Assembly (NCBI RefSeq): GCF_013702265.1
Contig: NZ_CP059348.1
Span: forward strand, 1,860,001-1,924,000
Length of the DNA: 64,000 bases
DNA from: Providencia rettgeri
GTDB lineage: Bacteria; Pseudomonadota; Gammaproteobacteria; Enterobacterales; Enterobacteriaceae
Reading direction: 5' to 3'
Below are positions 53,908-64,000 of the stretch, piece by piece. The notes below the pieces were generated by a model. That model made no database searches. It saw nothing but the letters and a program-made list of their open reading frames with translations, and was not told where the DNA came from. Position 1 is the first letter of the stretch. Each line of letters starts with the position of its first letter. Position numbers and translations under genes: made by a program.

Positions 53908-54498
53908 TTAGGCTGTGGCTTTAAAACCATGTAAGCGATTGATAGCTTTGTCCATTCCGTCGGATAACAGAATGTCCGTGCAGCGCACAGATTCATCAAT
54001 CGCATCATCAATAAGCTTCTGTTCTGACAGCGGTGGCTTGCCTAACACGAAACCAACAACTTTATTTTTATCGCCTGGGTGCCCAATACCAATACGTAAG
54101 CGGTAAAAGTTCGGGTTATTGGCAAATTTACTTTGAATATCTTTTAAGCCGTTATGTCCGCCGTTACTGCCACCGAGTTTCATTTTGGCAACACCCGGTG
54201 GTAAATCGAGTTCATCATGGGCGACTAAAATTTCATCCGGATTAATGCGATAAAAATTGGCCACTGCTGCGACGGATTTACCGCTCAAGTTCATAAAGGT
54301 GGTTGGAACCAGCAAGCGAATATCATTGCCATTAAGATTGATGCGAGCCGTATAACCAAAAAATTTAGGCTCTTCCTTTAACGATTGGTTATGGCGTTGT
54401 GCCAATAAATCAACATACCACGCACCAGCGTTATGGCGGGTTTGCGCATATTCAGCGCCCGGATTGGCTAATCCAACAATTAATTTTATTTTACTCAC
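53908..54498 (-). CDS. pth: Peptidyl-tRNA hydrolase
   Basis: 196-residue enzyme that frees tRNA from dropped-off peptidyl-tRNA. Catalytic and binding motifs are visible: [19 protein letters not shown] (catalytic His), [16 protein letters not shown] and NGHNGLKDI. Length matches E. coli (194). Upstream of ychF with a 102-base gap. The 309-base gap to ychH shows no further feature. Confidence 0.98.
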   Translation of the reverse strand: MSKIKLIVGLANPGAEYAQTRHNAGAWYVDLLAQRHNQSLKEEPKFFGYTARINLNGNDIRLLVPTTFMNLSGKSVAAVANFYRINPDEILVAHDELDLPPGVAKMKLGGSNGGHNGLKDIQSKFANNPNFYRLRIGIGHPGDKNKVVGFVLGKPPLSEQKLIDDAIDESVRCTDILLSDGMDKAINRLHGFKATA

Positions 54499-54807
54499 GG
54501 GGACTTTTTCACTGTCAATGTATAGAAATTGGCGACTAGTTTACCTCGTGTCGGGGTGGATGTACAAAATTGTCATTGATAAGATTGCGCTAGTGATAAT
54601 TAGTTTATGAATTATTCGTCAATACTATCATCAGTTGTTAAATTGATAAAAAGCACTTTTTGAGTAGATATCCTTAAACTCTTCTATACATGTGAAGCTT
54701 ATCGCAAATAATTTTACTTAAAGAGCTATACTCTTTACATAAATATAAAGTTTTATCGAACTTTTCTTCAATGCTTGCGTATCAGTTTACTGATATTGGA
54801 GGTAGAT

Positions 54808-55080
54808 ATGAAACGGAAAATGGTTACTCTCATTGGTAATGGCTTGATGGGTTTGGGTATGGTGGTGATGGGAGGAAGCATCGGTTTAAACCTGTTTTCT
54901 CATATTGTTGATTTAGGGTTGTCCGATGACATCATCAATGGCTCACTGTTTGGGATCTTTATCGGTGCGTTGGTTTGGTTAGTGGGCGCAAGAATGGGCG
55001 GTAAAGAGAAAGTGGAAGACCGTTACTGTTTGGTGAAACGTCAATTTCATTCCCGTAACGATAACCACCGCTACCCATAA
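54808..55080 (+). CDS. ychH: YchH, DUF2583 stress-related membrane protein
   Basis: 90 residues from MKRKMVTLIGNGLMGLGMVVMGG, matching E. coli YchH (MKRKNASLLGNVLMGLGLVVM). Two membrane helices surround a short loop, then GARMGGKEKVEDRYCLVKR. GGAGG precedes the ATG at 54808. In E. coli it aids survival of several stresses. The position between pth and prs is conserved. Confidence 0.92.
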   Translation: MKRKMVTLIGNGLMGLGMVVMGGSIGLNLFSHIVDLGLSDDIINGSLFGIFIGALVWLVGARMGGKEKVEDRYCLVKRQFHSRNDNHRYP

Positions 55081-55230
55081 CGGGTTAGGCTGAAGTTCAT
55101 TTGAAGTTTATCAATAGAGATGAACAGAAGTGTATTATTGAAAATAGATAAAATCTAAATAAGAGTGAAATTCGATATCAATGATTTCACTCTTATTTTT
55201 TGTCTAAAACCATGTAAAGCGAAGCGGCTC

Positions 55231-55374
55231 AAAAAATAAAGCCCCTACGGTTGATGAACAACAGTAGGGGCGCTACTTATAAATTTTTGTATCGTGACCA
55301 CAATGCATGTGGTGCGATAAAGCACATTTCCCGTCTCAATAATTTCATGAAAAACGACTGAAACTAGGATGTTA
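55231..55374 (-). ncRNA. structured prs 3' UTR / candidate small RNA
   Basis: Minus-strand RNA continuing past the first prs hairpin would hold two more stems (GTGCTTTATCGCAC; CCAC-ATGCATT-GTGG) and end in GCCCCTAC/GTAGGGGC followed by TTTATTTTTT (to 55231), a strong terminator. Two terminators bracket a structured 120-base segment, the layout of 3'-UTR-derived sRNAs. No promoter was identified. Confidence 0.35.
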
Positions 55375-55400
55375 AAACGGGGTCATTAAGACCCCGCTTT
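55375..55400 (-). terminator. first terminator after prs
   Basis: On the minus strand CGGGGTC pairs with GACCCCG (loop TTAAT) and is followed by TTTT, eight bases past the prs stop. Confidence 0.75.
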
Positions 55401-55404
55401 AGAA

Positions 55405-56412
<1,008 letters not shown>

Positions 56413-56418
56413 TCATTA

Positions 56419-57294
56419 CTATCGGTGCAATACACGGGTTATCCCAGCGCGGAATTTGTGCACAGGAGAAACATTCGCTCCTTGAGCGACGAATCCTTGC
56501 ACCCACGATGGGGATTTATTTAACACCTTCAGGGCATCCGCTTGGGTTTCAAATTCAGAAAACACACAAGCGCCTGTTCCTGTTAGGCGAGACGGAGCAT
56601 ATTCTAACAGCCAAGAAACGAGCTGTTCAACCTCACGAAAACGTTTTCTTGCGATCGGTTCACAGTCATTTGCATACGGAGCCAGTAATAATGCGGCTAA
56701 AGAGCGTTTTGGAGAATTTCTATTTAATTCTGGATCTGTGAAGATCATCGGGGTTGAGATTTCAATTCCGGGGTGTGCGACTAAATACCAACGCTCTTTT
56801 GGTTCTGCGGGTGTTAAAATTTCGCCAATGCCTTCGGCAAAGGCAGCATGACCGCGAACAAAAACGGGGACATCGGCACCGAGGTGTTTACCTAATTCGG
56901 CTAAGACCTCATCAGAAACGTGAGTTCCCCAATGCTCGTTAAGCGCAATCAGCGTTGTCGCCGCATTTGATGATCCGCCGCCAATTCCACCGCCCATCGG
57001 CAGCACTTTGTTGATGCGAATATCCGCACCTAACGCCCCTTGATGATTGAAGGTTTCGCGACAATAGGTTTGCAAGCTTTTGGCGGCACGAATAATTAAG
57101 TTTTTTTCAACATCTACACCCGGCATCGGGGTGAGCAAATTAATCTGATCATCCGAACGCGTGGTAAAGGTGATTTCATCACCATAATCTAAAAATTGAA
57201 ACAGAGTCTGTAGCTCATGATAACCATCAGCTCGCTGCCCAGTAATGTACAAAAAAAGATTCAATTTTGCCGGTGATGGCCACGTTAACGTCAT
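56419..57294 (-). CDS. ispE: 4-diphosphocytidyl-2-C-methyl-D-erythritol kinase
   Basis: 291-residue GHMP kinase of the MEP isoprenoid pathway. [35 protein letters not shown] and the glycine-rich [18 protein letters not shown] loop match the E. coli protein closely. The ATG at 57294 overlaps the lolB stop (ATGA), so the two are coupled; the upstream TTG is rejected. Confidence 0.97.
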   Translation of the reverse strand: MTLTWPSPAKLNLFLYITGQRADGYHELQTLFQFLDYGDEITFTTRSDDQINLLTPMPGVDVEKNLIIRAAKSLQTYCRETFNHQGALGADIRINKVLPMGGGIGGGSSNAATTLIALNEHWGTHVSDEVLAELGKHLGADVPVFVRGHAAFAEGIGEILTPAEPKERWYLVAHPGIEISTPMIFTDPELNRNSPKRSLAALLLAPYANDCEPIARKRFREVEQLVSWLLEYAPSRLTGTGACVFSEFETQADALKVLNKSPSWVQGFVAQGANVSPVHKFRAGITRVLHR

Positions 57295-57962
57295 TTTTTC
57301 AGTGTCCAACTATCCATTTTTAACTTGATGACTTTATCCCCTTGCTTCAGCTCCATGTGGTTCGGCAGCATTGGCGAGGTTTTGGTATCGTAAGAGAGAT
57401 AATCCAATTTCCATGTTTCGCCATTGATTTTAAACGTCACGGATTTGAGCAGGTGGTTGCTATCGAGAGTGTATTCAGTGGCGCGTCCCGGTGAGCCGAC
57501 CAACCAAGCGGTGAGATCGTCAATAGGAATATCCATGCCTGTTAACTGATAAATTAACTCACTCGGCACATCACTCATGTGAGTTTGCCCATCTTTAGTC
57601 GTTAATTTGGTTAAATCAGGCTCTACACTGAGTTCCAGTTCACGCGTGCCTAATGGGTTAGTCAGTAATAAACGGTATTTTTCTGGGGTATATTGCTGCC
57701 AGAAAAACTTCGCGTAAGTTTTGGTTTCTGTTCCGGTACCTTGACCGCCAATGTACACAAAGGAGCCACGAGTTTGATAGTCACGCAGTTCAACCACTTG
57801 CGATTGATGGGCTGTCCACTGCGCATCCGTTGAGGATGAAGTGCCTTTCGTGGTGTCTTGAGAGGTAGTCACACAGGCAGTCAGCAGCAAGCAGGAAAGG
57901 GGCATTAATCGCCAAAAATTTCTGGCTGGGCGCATAAACGACAGAGCTGAAGAAAGTTGCAT
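57291..57962 (-). CDS. lolB: Outer-membrane lipoprotein receptor LolB
   Basis: 223 residues with lipobox LLTAC. LolB takes lipoproteins from LolA and inserts them in the outer membrane. [38 protein letters not shown] and [15 protein letters not shown] match E. coli LolB. The signal region is longer than in E. coli: start [12 protein letters not shown] at 57962, with the ATG at MRP also possible. It carries extra polar residues ([13 protein letters not shown]) after the lipobox. Confidence 0.94.
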   Translation of the reverse strand: MQLSSALSFMRPARNFWRLMPLSCLLLTACVTTSQDTTKGTSSSTDAQWTAHQSQVVELRDYQTRGSFVYIGGQGTGTETKTYAKFFWQQYTPEKYRLLLTNPLGTRELELSVEPDLTKLTTKDGQTHMSDVPSELIYQLTGMDIPIDDLTAWLVGSPGRATEYTLDSNHLLKSVTFKINGETWKLDYLSYDTKTSPMLPNHMELKQGDKVIKLKMDSWTLKK

Positions 57963-58291
57963 ATCGGTTCTCAAAAGGTAATTTTCAGGAATATTGCGCT
58001 AATCTGTAGTGGTTATCAATGAAAACCTACTCAAAAGTAGGGAATTTGCTTTCTGTGCCAAATAGCGGCATCCTTGATGCATCTTATTGATATTGATATC
58101 AGACAGTCCGATAATCAACGTAAATTTTGGTGTGCATCATCTTTCTGATTGTTGATGATAGGCTACCCGTAGAAACAGACGCGTTAATCATCTACAATAT
58201 ACGAATATAAATCGCAGTAATGAGCTAAATACTAGCATCATTCTGACAAATAAATTAGCAATGTGAGCAATGTGAGTAAGTCGTAAGCACA
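57963..58291. other. lolB-hemA divergent intergenic region
   Basis: 329 bases holding the two outward promoters. No further gene, RNA or strong repeat recognised. Confidence 0.5.
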
Positions 58292-59554
58292 ATGACCCTA
58301 TTAGCCTTAGGCATTAATCATAAAACAGCACCAGTGGCTTTGCGTGAGCAAGTCGCTTTTGGTCCTGAAAAAATCGACCACGCACTTGAGGAGTTACTGA
58401 AACAACCTCAAGTGAGTGGCGGCGTTGTGCTGTCTACCTGTAACCGAACTGAACTGTATCTCAGCCTTGAGTCTCAAGAAAAAGCGCAGGAACAGTTAAC
58501 TAAATGGTTATGTGATTTTCACGGGATCACCGCCAAAGATCTGCAACCTAGTCTCTATTGGCACCAAGATGCGCGCGCAGTCAGCCATCTTATGCGCGTA
58601 GCAAGTGGGTTAGATTCGCTGGTTCTTGGTGAGCCTCAAATTCTCGGTCAAGTGAAAAAGGCGTTTGCGCTTTCACAAGATAATCATTCTCTATCTAGCG
58701 AATTAGAGCGCTTATTCCAAAAATCGTTTTCTGTGGCTAAACGTGTGCGAACCGAAACTGATATCGGTGCGAATGCGGTCTCTGTCGCTTTTGCGGCTTG
58801 TACACTGGCGAGACAGATTTTCGAATCACTCAAACATTTGAATATCTTGTTAGTCGGGGCAGGGGAAACCATCGAATTAGTCGCACGTCATTTGCGTGAG
58901 CATGGCGTGCAAAAAATGATGATAGCTAACCGAACGCTAGAACGTGCTGAACTTCTCGCCAAAGAAGTGAACGCGCAAGTTATCTCATTAGCCGATATTG
59001 ATAACCGTTTAGCTGAAGCGGATATTGTGATTAGTTCAACGGCTAGCCCGCTGCCAATTATTGGTAAAGGGATGGTCGAACGTGCGATGAAAGCACGCCG
59101 TAGTAAACCTATGTTATTGATTGATATCGCAGTTCCTCGTGATATCGAGCAGGATGTAGAAAAACTCAGAGATGTTTATCTCTACACTGTTGATGATCTG
59201 GAATCCATCATTGCCCAAAACTTGGCGCAACGTAAAGCTGCCGCGGTTGAAGCGGAATTTATTGTTGAGCAAGAAAGCGGTCATTTTATGGATTGGTTGC
59301 GCTCACAAGCCGGAGTCTCTACAATTCGCGAATACAGAGAGCAGGCGGAAGCAATTCGGGCAAGCATGACCGAAAAAGCACTTGCAGCCATTGCCCAAGG
59401 TGCCAACCCTGAGCAAGTGATTATGCAGCTATCACAACAGTTAACCAACCGCCTGATCCACGCTCCGACTAAATCTTTGCAGCAAGCTGCGGGAAATGGG
59501 GATGTTGAGCGTCTAAATCTACTTAGGGACAGCCTAGGGCTGGACCATCAATAA
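58292..59554 (+). CDS. hemA: Glutamyl-tRNA reductase
   Basis: 420-residue first enzyme of C5-pathway haem synthesis, turning glutamyl-tRNA into glutamate-1-semialdehyde. The catalytic Cys lies in [14 protein letters not shown] (Cys50), NADPH-binding [15 protein letters not shown] is near residue 190, and a C-terminal dimerisation helix follows. Length is near E. coli (418). It heads hemA-prfA-prmC-sirB1-kdsA, the conserved enterobacterial order. Confidence 0.98.
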   Translation: MTLLALGINHKTAPVALREQVAFGPEKIDHALEELLKQPQVSGGVVLSTCNRTELYLSLESQEKAQEQLTKWLCDFHGITAKDLQPSLYWHQDARAVSHLMRVASGLDSLVLGEPQILGQVKKAFALSQDNHSLSSELERLFQKSFSVAKRVRTETDIGANAVSVAFAACTLARQIFESLKHLNILLVGAGETIELVARHLREHGVQKMMIANRTLERAELLAKEVNAQVISLADIDNRLAEADIVISSTASPLPIIGKGMVERAMKARRSKPMLLIDIAVPRDIEQDVEKLRDVYLYTVDDLESIIAQNLAQRKAAAVEAEFIVEQESGHFMDWLRSQAGVSTIREYREQAEAIRASMTEKALAAIAQGANPEQVIMQLSQQLTNRLIHAPTKSLQQAAGNGDVERLNLLRDSLGLDHQ

Positions 59555-59585
59555 CCACTTTTTAATCATAGGTCTGATATAACGA

Positions 59586-60668
59586 ATGAAGCCTTCTATT
59601 GTCGCAAAACTAGAAGCATTACAAGAACGCTACGAAGAAATTGAAGCGCACCTTGCTGATGCGGGTGTGATTGCTGATCAAGACCGTTTTCGTGCTTTAT
59701 CAAAAGAATATGCTCAATTAACGGATGTCGCGAAGTGTTTTACTGCGTGGCGCACCGTTCAGGATGATATCGAAACAGCCCAAATGCTGTTAGATGATCC
59801 TGAAATGAAAGAGATGGCTCAAGAAGAGCTAAAAGAAGCTAAAGAGCGCAATGAAGAGCTAGAGCAACAATTGCAATTGTTGTTACTTCCAAAAGATCCT
59901 GATGATGAATATAACTGCTTTGTGGAAATCCGCGCGGGCGCGGGTGGCGATGAAGCGGCAATTTTTGCGGGTGATTTATTCCGTATGTACAGCCGTTATG
60001 CGGAAAGCAACCGCTGGCGCGTTGAACTGATGAGCACCAGCGATGGTGAGCACGGCGGATACAAAGAAGTTATCGCAAAAATTTCGGGTGATAGCGTGTA
60101 TGGCCGCTTGAAGTTTGAATCCGGCGGTCACCGCGTACAGCGTGTTCCTGAAACGGAATCACAAGGTCGTATTCATACCTCTGCTTGTACTATCGCTATT
60201 TTGCCTGAACTGCCAGAAGCGGAATTACCGGAAATTAGTCCAGCGGATTTACGTATCGATACGTTCCGTTCATCGGGTGCGGGTGGTCAGCACGTTAACA
60301 CCACCGACTCTGCAATTCGTATTACCCATTTACCAACGGGGATTGTGGTTGAGTGCCAGGATGAACGTTCACAACACAAAAACAAAGCGAAAGCGATGTC
60401 TGTGTTGGGTGCGCGTATTCGCCAAGCTGAAATGGATAAACGCCATGCAGCAGAAGCTTCAGAACGCCGTAACTTATTAGGTTCCGGTGACCGTTCTGAC
60501 CGCATTCGTACATATAATTTCCCACAAGGCCGAGTCACTGATCACCGTATTAACCTAACGCTGTACCGTTTGGATGAAGTGATGGAAGGAAAACTGGATA
60601 CATTAATTCAGCCTATCATCAACGAATACCAAGCTGATCAGCTTTCTGCTTTATCTGAGCAGGACTAA
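59586..60668 (+). CDS. prfA: Peptide chain release factor 1
   Basis: 360-residue class I release factor reading UAA and UAG. The peptidyl-hydrolysis GGQ is in [15 protein letters not shown], and the PXT-type tripeptide appears as VPETESQGR. Length equals E. coli. It overlaps prmC by one base (TAATG); PrmC methylates the GGQ glutamine, so the pair is functionally linked. Confidence 0.98.
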   Translation: MKPSIVAKLEALQERYEEIEAHLADAGVIADQDRFRALSKEYAQLTDVAKCFTAWRTVQDDIETAQMLLDDPEMKEMAQEELKEAKERNEELEQQLQLLLLPKDPDDEYNCFVEIRAGAGGDEAAIFAGDLFRMYSRYAESNRWRVELMSTSDGEHGGYKEVIAKISGDSVYGRLKFESGGHRVQRVPETESQGRIHTSACTIAILPELPEAELPEISPADLRIDTFRSSGAGGQHVNTTDSAIRITHLPTGIVVECQDERSQHKNKAKAMSVLGARIRQAEMDKRHAAEASERRNLLGSGDRSDRIRTYNFPQGRVTDHRINLTLYRLDEVMEGKLDTLIQPIINEYQADQLSALSEQD

Positions 60669-61501
60669 TGCGTTATAGCGAATGGTTACAGCAGGCAGTC
60701 GTCAGACTGTCTGCCAGTGATAGCGCTAAACGAGATGCGCAGATCCTGTTGCAACACACAACAGGGCGCAGCCGTACCTACATCCTCGCTTTTGATGAAA
60801 CCGAACTCACTTCCTATGAACAACAGCAATTAGAGGCGCTATTAGCTCGCCGTGAACAAGGAGAGCCGATTGCCTACATTGTGGGTGAACGAGAATTCTG
60901 GTCACTACCGCTGTATGTTTCCCCCGCAACCTTGATCCCACGTCCAGATACCGAATGCCTTGTCGAGCAAGCGTTAGCGCGCCTTCCTCAAGACGCCTGT
61001 CGTATTTTGGATCTTGGCACAGGAACGGGGGCTATTGGGTTAGCCTTGGCGTCAGAGTTACCTAATAGTCGTGTAACGGGCGTGGATTTTAATCCCGATG
61101 CGGTGGCGTTAGCGCAACGAAATCAACAACGTTTAGCCATTTCAAATATTCAGTTCTCACAAAGTGATTGGTTTACTTCACTCCCCAATGAACTATTTGA
61201 TATGATTGTGAGTAATCCACCTTATATTGATGAGAGTGATATTCACTTGAGCCAAGGTGATGTGCGTTTTGAGCCATCAACCGCGCTGATTGCTGATGAG
61301 CATGGTTTTTCAGATTTAGCACACATTATTGCCACATCAAAACAATACCTAAAACAACAAGGGTGGCTGCTGCTTGAGCATGGTTGGCAGCAAGGTTTAA
61401 CAGTGCGAGAGCTGTTTAATGAAAATGGGTACACCAATGTCGAGACCTGTCTGGATTATGGTGGTAAAGAGCGAATTTCCCTTGGCCAATGGAATGGTTA
61501 A
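60668..61501 (+). CDS. prmC: Release-factor glutamine methyltransferase
   Basis: 277-residue S-adenosylmethionine-dependent enzyme that N5-methylates the GGQ glutamine of RF1 and RF2. The SAM site ILDLGTGTGAIGLALA and the catalytic NPPYIDE are present, with an N-terminal helical release-factor-binding domain. Length equals E. coli (277). Coupled to prfA. Confidence 0.98.
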   Translation: MRYSEWLQQAVVRLSASDSAKRDAQILLQHTTGRSRTYILAFDETELTSYEQQQLEALLARREQGEPIAYIVGEREFWSLPLYVSPATLIPRPDTECLVEQALARLPQDACRILDLGTGTGAIGLALASELPNSRVTGVDFNPDAVALAQRNQQRLAISNIQFSQSDWFTSLPNELFDMIVSNPPYIDESDIHLSQGDVRFEPSTALIADEHGFSDLAHIIATSKQYLKQQGWLLLEHGWQQGLTVRELFNENGYTNVETCLDYGGKERISLGQWNG

Positions 61502-61525
61502 GCGGGCAATTGCAGTGGAATTGTA

Positions 61526-62335
61526 ATGAAAACAATAGCAAATATTGAGTTTAATCAGTTACCGTTAAGCGAAGGCATTATGATGGTTTCACAAATCATT
61601 CGTGCCGATTTCCCCTTTATGCAGGTACAAACGCAATTAGATGATTTAGTCGCTAAAGCGCGTGAAGCAATTGATTTGACTGCTGATAATCAGTCAAAGA
61701 TAGAGCAACTGATTGCACTGTTTTATGGTGAGTGGAAATTTGGTGCGGCGCACGGTGTTTATGCGCTATCTGATATGCTGTGGTTAGATAAAGTTTTAGT
61801 TTCTAAGCAAGGTACTCCGGTCTCTCTTGGCTCAATTTTCTTATTTATTGCTGAGCAGCTTGATTTAGAGATTGAAGCTGCAATTTTCCCGACTCAATTA
61901 CTCTTTGTCTCGACAAAACGCGATGGTTCCCAGTGGTTTATTAACCCTGTTAGCGGTGAAACCTTGTCACAGCACACATTAACGATGTGGCTAAAAGGCA
62001 CGGTTGATCCATACTCCGAATTTATTTTTGATGAATTGGATGTAGCTGAACATAGTATTATTGTTCGCAAAATTTTCGACACATTAAAAGCGGCGCTGAT
62101 GGAAGAGAAAAAAATGGAGATGGCATTAAAAGTCTGTGAGACATTGCTGATCCTCGATCCTGAAGACCCTTATGAAATTCGCGACCGAGGGCTTATCCTC
62201 GCGCACTTGGATTGTAACCATGTGGCGCTGAGTGACCTTAACTATTTTGTTGAGCACTGCCCAGAAGACCCCGTGTCGGAAATGATTAAGATCCAAATTT
62301 ATTCGCTGGATAACCTTCCAGTTGTACTGCATTGA
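61526..62335 (+). CDS. sirB1: SirB1/YchA transglutaminase-like/TPR protein
   Basis: 269-residue SirB1 family protein (YchA in E. coli). It has a transglutaminase-like core (GTPVSLGSIFLFIAEQLDLEIEAAIFP) and a C-terminal TPR-like helical part (LKVCETLLILDPEDPYEIRDRGLILAHLDC). The role is unclear; the position between prmC and kdsA is conserved. The sirB2 gene found between them in E. coli is absent. Confidence 0.92.
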   Translation: MKTIANIEFNQLPLSEGIMMVSQIIRADFPFMQVQTQLDDLVAKAREAIDLTADNQSKIEQLIALFYGEWKFGAAHGVYALSDMLWLDKVLVSKQGTPVSLGSIFLFIAEQLDLEIEAAIFPTQLLFVSTKRDGSQWFINPVSGETLSQHTLTMWLKGTVDPYSEFIFDELDVAEHSIIVRKIFDTLKAALMEEKKMEMALKVCETLLILDPEDPYEIRDRGLILAHLDCNHVALSDLNYFVEHCPEDPVSEMIKIQIYSLDNLPVVLH

Positions 62336-62339
62336 TTAA

Positions 62340-63233
<894 letters not shown>

Positions 63234-63245
63234 TCATCGTTTCAA

Positions 63246-64000
63246 ATGCAATTAAATGATGTCGTTTCCATGTTCGGCGCTGATCTCCAGCGCCGATATG
63301 GTGAAAAAATCCATAAAGTCACCTTACATGGTGGCTTTAGCTGCCCAAACCGTGATGGTACGTTGGGGCGAGGTGGCTGCACATTTTGTAATGTGTCATC
63401 CTTCAGTGATGAGAAACAGTCCGAACAACCCATCACCCTTCAAATCCAGCAACAAGTCTCTCGAATTTCCCGCGCAAATCGCTATTTAGCGTATTTTCAA
63501 GCTTATACCAGTACTTACGACGAAGTACATCGTTTAAAACAGTTGTATGAAGAAGCGCTACAACAGGCGGATATGGTTGGCTTATGCGTAGGAACTCGCC
63601 CTGACTGTGTGCCTGAAGCGGTGTTATCGTTACTGTCGGATTATCGCCAACAAGGCTATGAAATTTGGTTAGAACTTGGCTTACAAACTGCTCACGACAA
63701 AACATTACACCGTATTAATCGCGGTCATGATTTTGCTGCTTATCAAGCGACCACCCAAAAAGCCCGAGCACTGGGGCTCAAGGTTTGTACTCATTTAATT
63801 TGCGGTCTGCCAAATGAAAATGCTGTCATGAATATGCAGACGTTAGAGGCGGTTTTGGCGTGTGGCACAGATGGCATAAAACTGCATCCGTTGCATATCG
63901 TTGAGGGTAGTAATATGGCAAAAAGCTGGCGAGCAGGTCGCTTAGAAACCCTATCTCTAGATGAATATACCGCAACCGCAGGGGAGATGATCCGCCATAC
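63246..64000 (+). CDS. yhcC: YhcC-type radical SAM protein (3' end off the window)
   Basis: About 251 residues visible from MQLNDVVSMFGADLQRRYGEKIHK. The iron-sulphur motif is in FSCPNRDGTLGRGGCTFCNV, with three Cys in the spacing of this family (TIGR01212), and VGLCVGTRPDCVPEAV, LELGLQTAHDKTLHRINRGHD and GIKLHPLHIV match E. coli YhcC. Substrate unknown. In E. coli yhcC lies near gltBD, so its position right after kdsA is a local rearrangement. The start follows kdsA by 12 bases. Confidence 0.93.
   Translation, partial: MQLNDVVSMFGADLQRRYGEKIHKVTLHGGFSCPNRDGTLGRGGCTFCNVSSFSDEKQSEQPITLQIQQQVSRISRANRYLAYFQAYTSTYDEVHRLKQLYEEALQQADMVGLCVGTRPDCVPEAVLSLLSDYRQQGYEIWLELGLQTAHDKTLHRINRGHDFAAYQATTQKARALGLKVCTHLICGLPNENAVMNMQTLEAVLACGTDGIKLHPLHIVEGSNMAKSWRAGRLETLSLDEYTATAGEMIRH

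Overview
The window reads as chromosomal DNA of an enterobacterium of the Morganellaceae, most likely Providencia. The basis is moderately AT-rich DNA, many proteins that align by eye with Escherichia coli K-12 orthologues (Psp proteins, TyrR, MppA, ZntB, TtcA, HemA, KdsA), and accessory genes common in Proteus/Providencia. No rRNA, tRNA, CRISPR array or prophage was seen. All family assignments come from reading the sequence and from recall; no database search was run.

Layout. 1-7200: the phage-shock locus (pspF diverging from pspABC through a sigma-54 promoter), ycjXF, tyrR and a small secreted protein. 7200-13050: tpx, the murein-peptide binding protein mppA, zntB, the anaerobic sRNA FnrS with its FNR box, and ttcA. 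13450-30000: a loose accessory stretch of short genes. It holds an IS5-type element that has cut a DUF3290/DUF421 pair, a cspA-type cold-shock gene with its long thermosensor leader, an Hsp20 chaperone, an entericidin, the lysozyme inhibitor ivy, two UspF-like proteins with a small channel-like membrane protein (and a second copy of the latter elsewhere), a TetR regulator and the exporter yjjPB.

30200-42800: endonuclease I with an extra C-terminal domain; phoH behind a Pho box, a 36-codon leader ORF and an overlapping terminator; a Fur-controlled siderophore-interacting protein; a cyanide-insensitive type cytochrome bd operon (cioAB plus DUF2474); a MocR regulator; an Lrp/LysE pair; a PD-(D/E)XK protein broken by one amber codon. 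42887-49221: a periplasmic molybdenum aldehyde-oxidase module (triheme cytochrome c, 2Fe-2S subunit, Tat-exported large subunit) with divergent maturation genes (MocA-like, XdhC-like). 49359-50256: two small membrane proteins.

50257-52700: an AT-rich islet with an 8-bp tandem repeat and a lone 503-residue multidomain protein with a coiled coil and a HicA-like C-terminus, the best candidate for an undescribed defence-type gene. 52714-64000: conserved core housekeeping genes: ychF-pth, ychH, prs-ispE-lolB, hemA-prfA-prmC-sirB1-kdsA, and the start of a yhcC-type radical SAM gene.

The most interesting signals are the phoH leader/terminator, the 503-residue protein, three candidate minus-strand small RNAs defined by orphan terminators or structured tails, the IS5-associated deletion, and two genes each broken by one extra A in a homopolymer.
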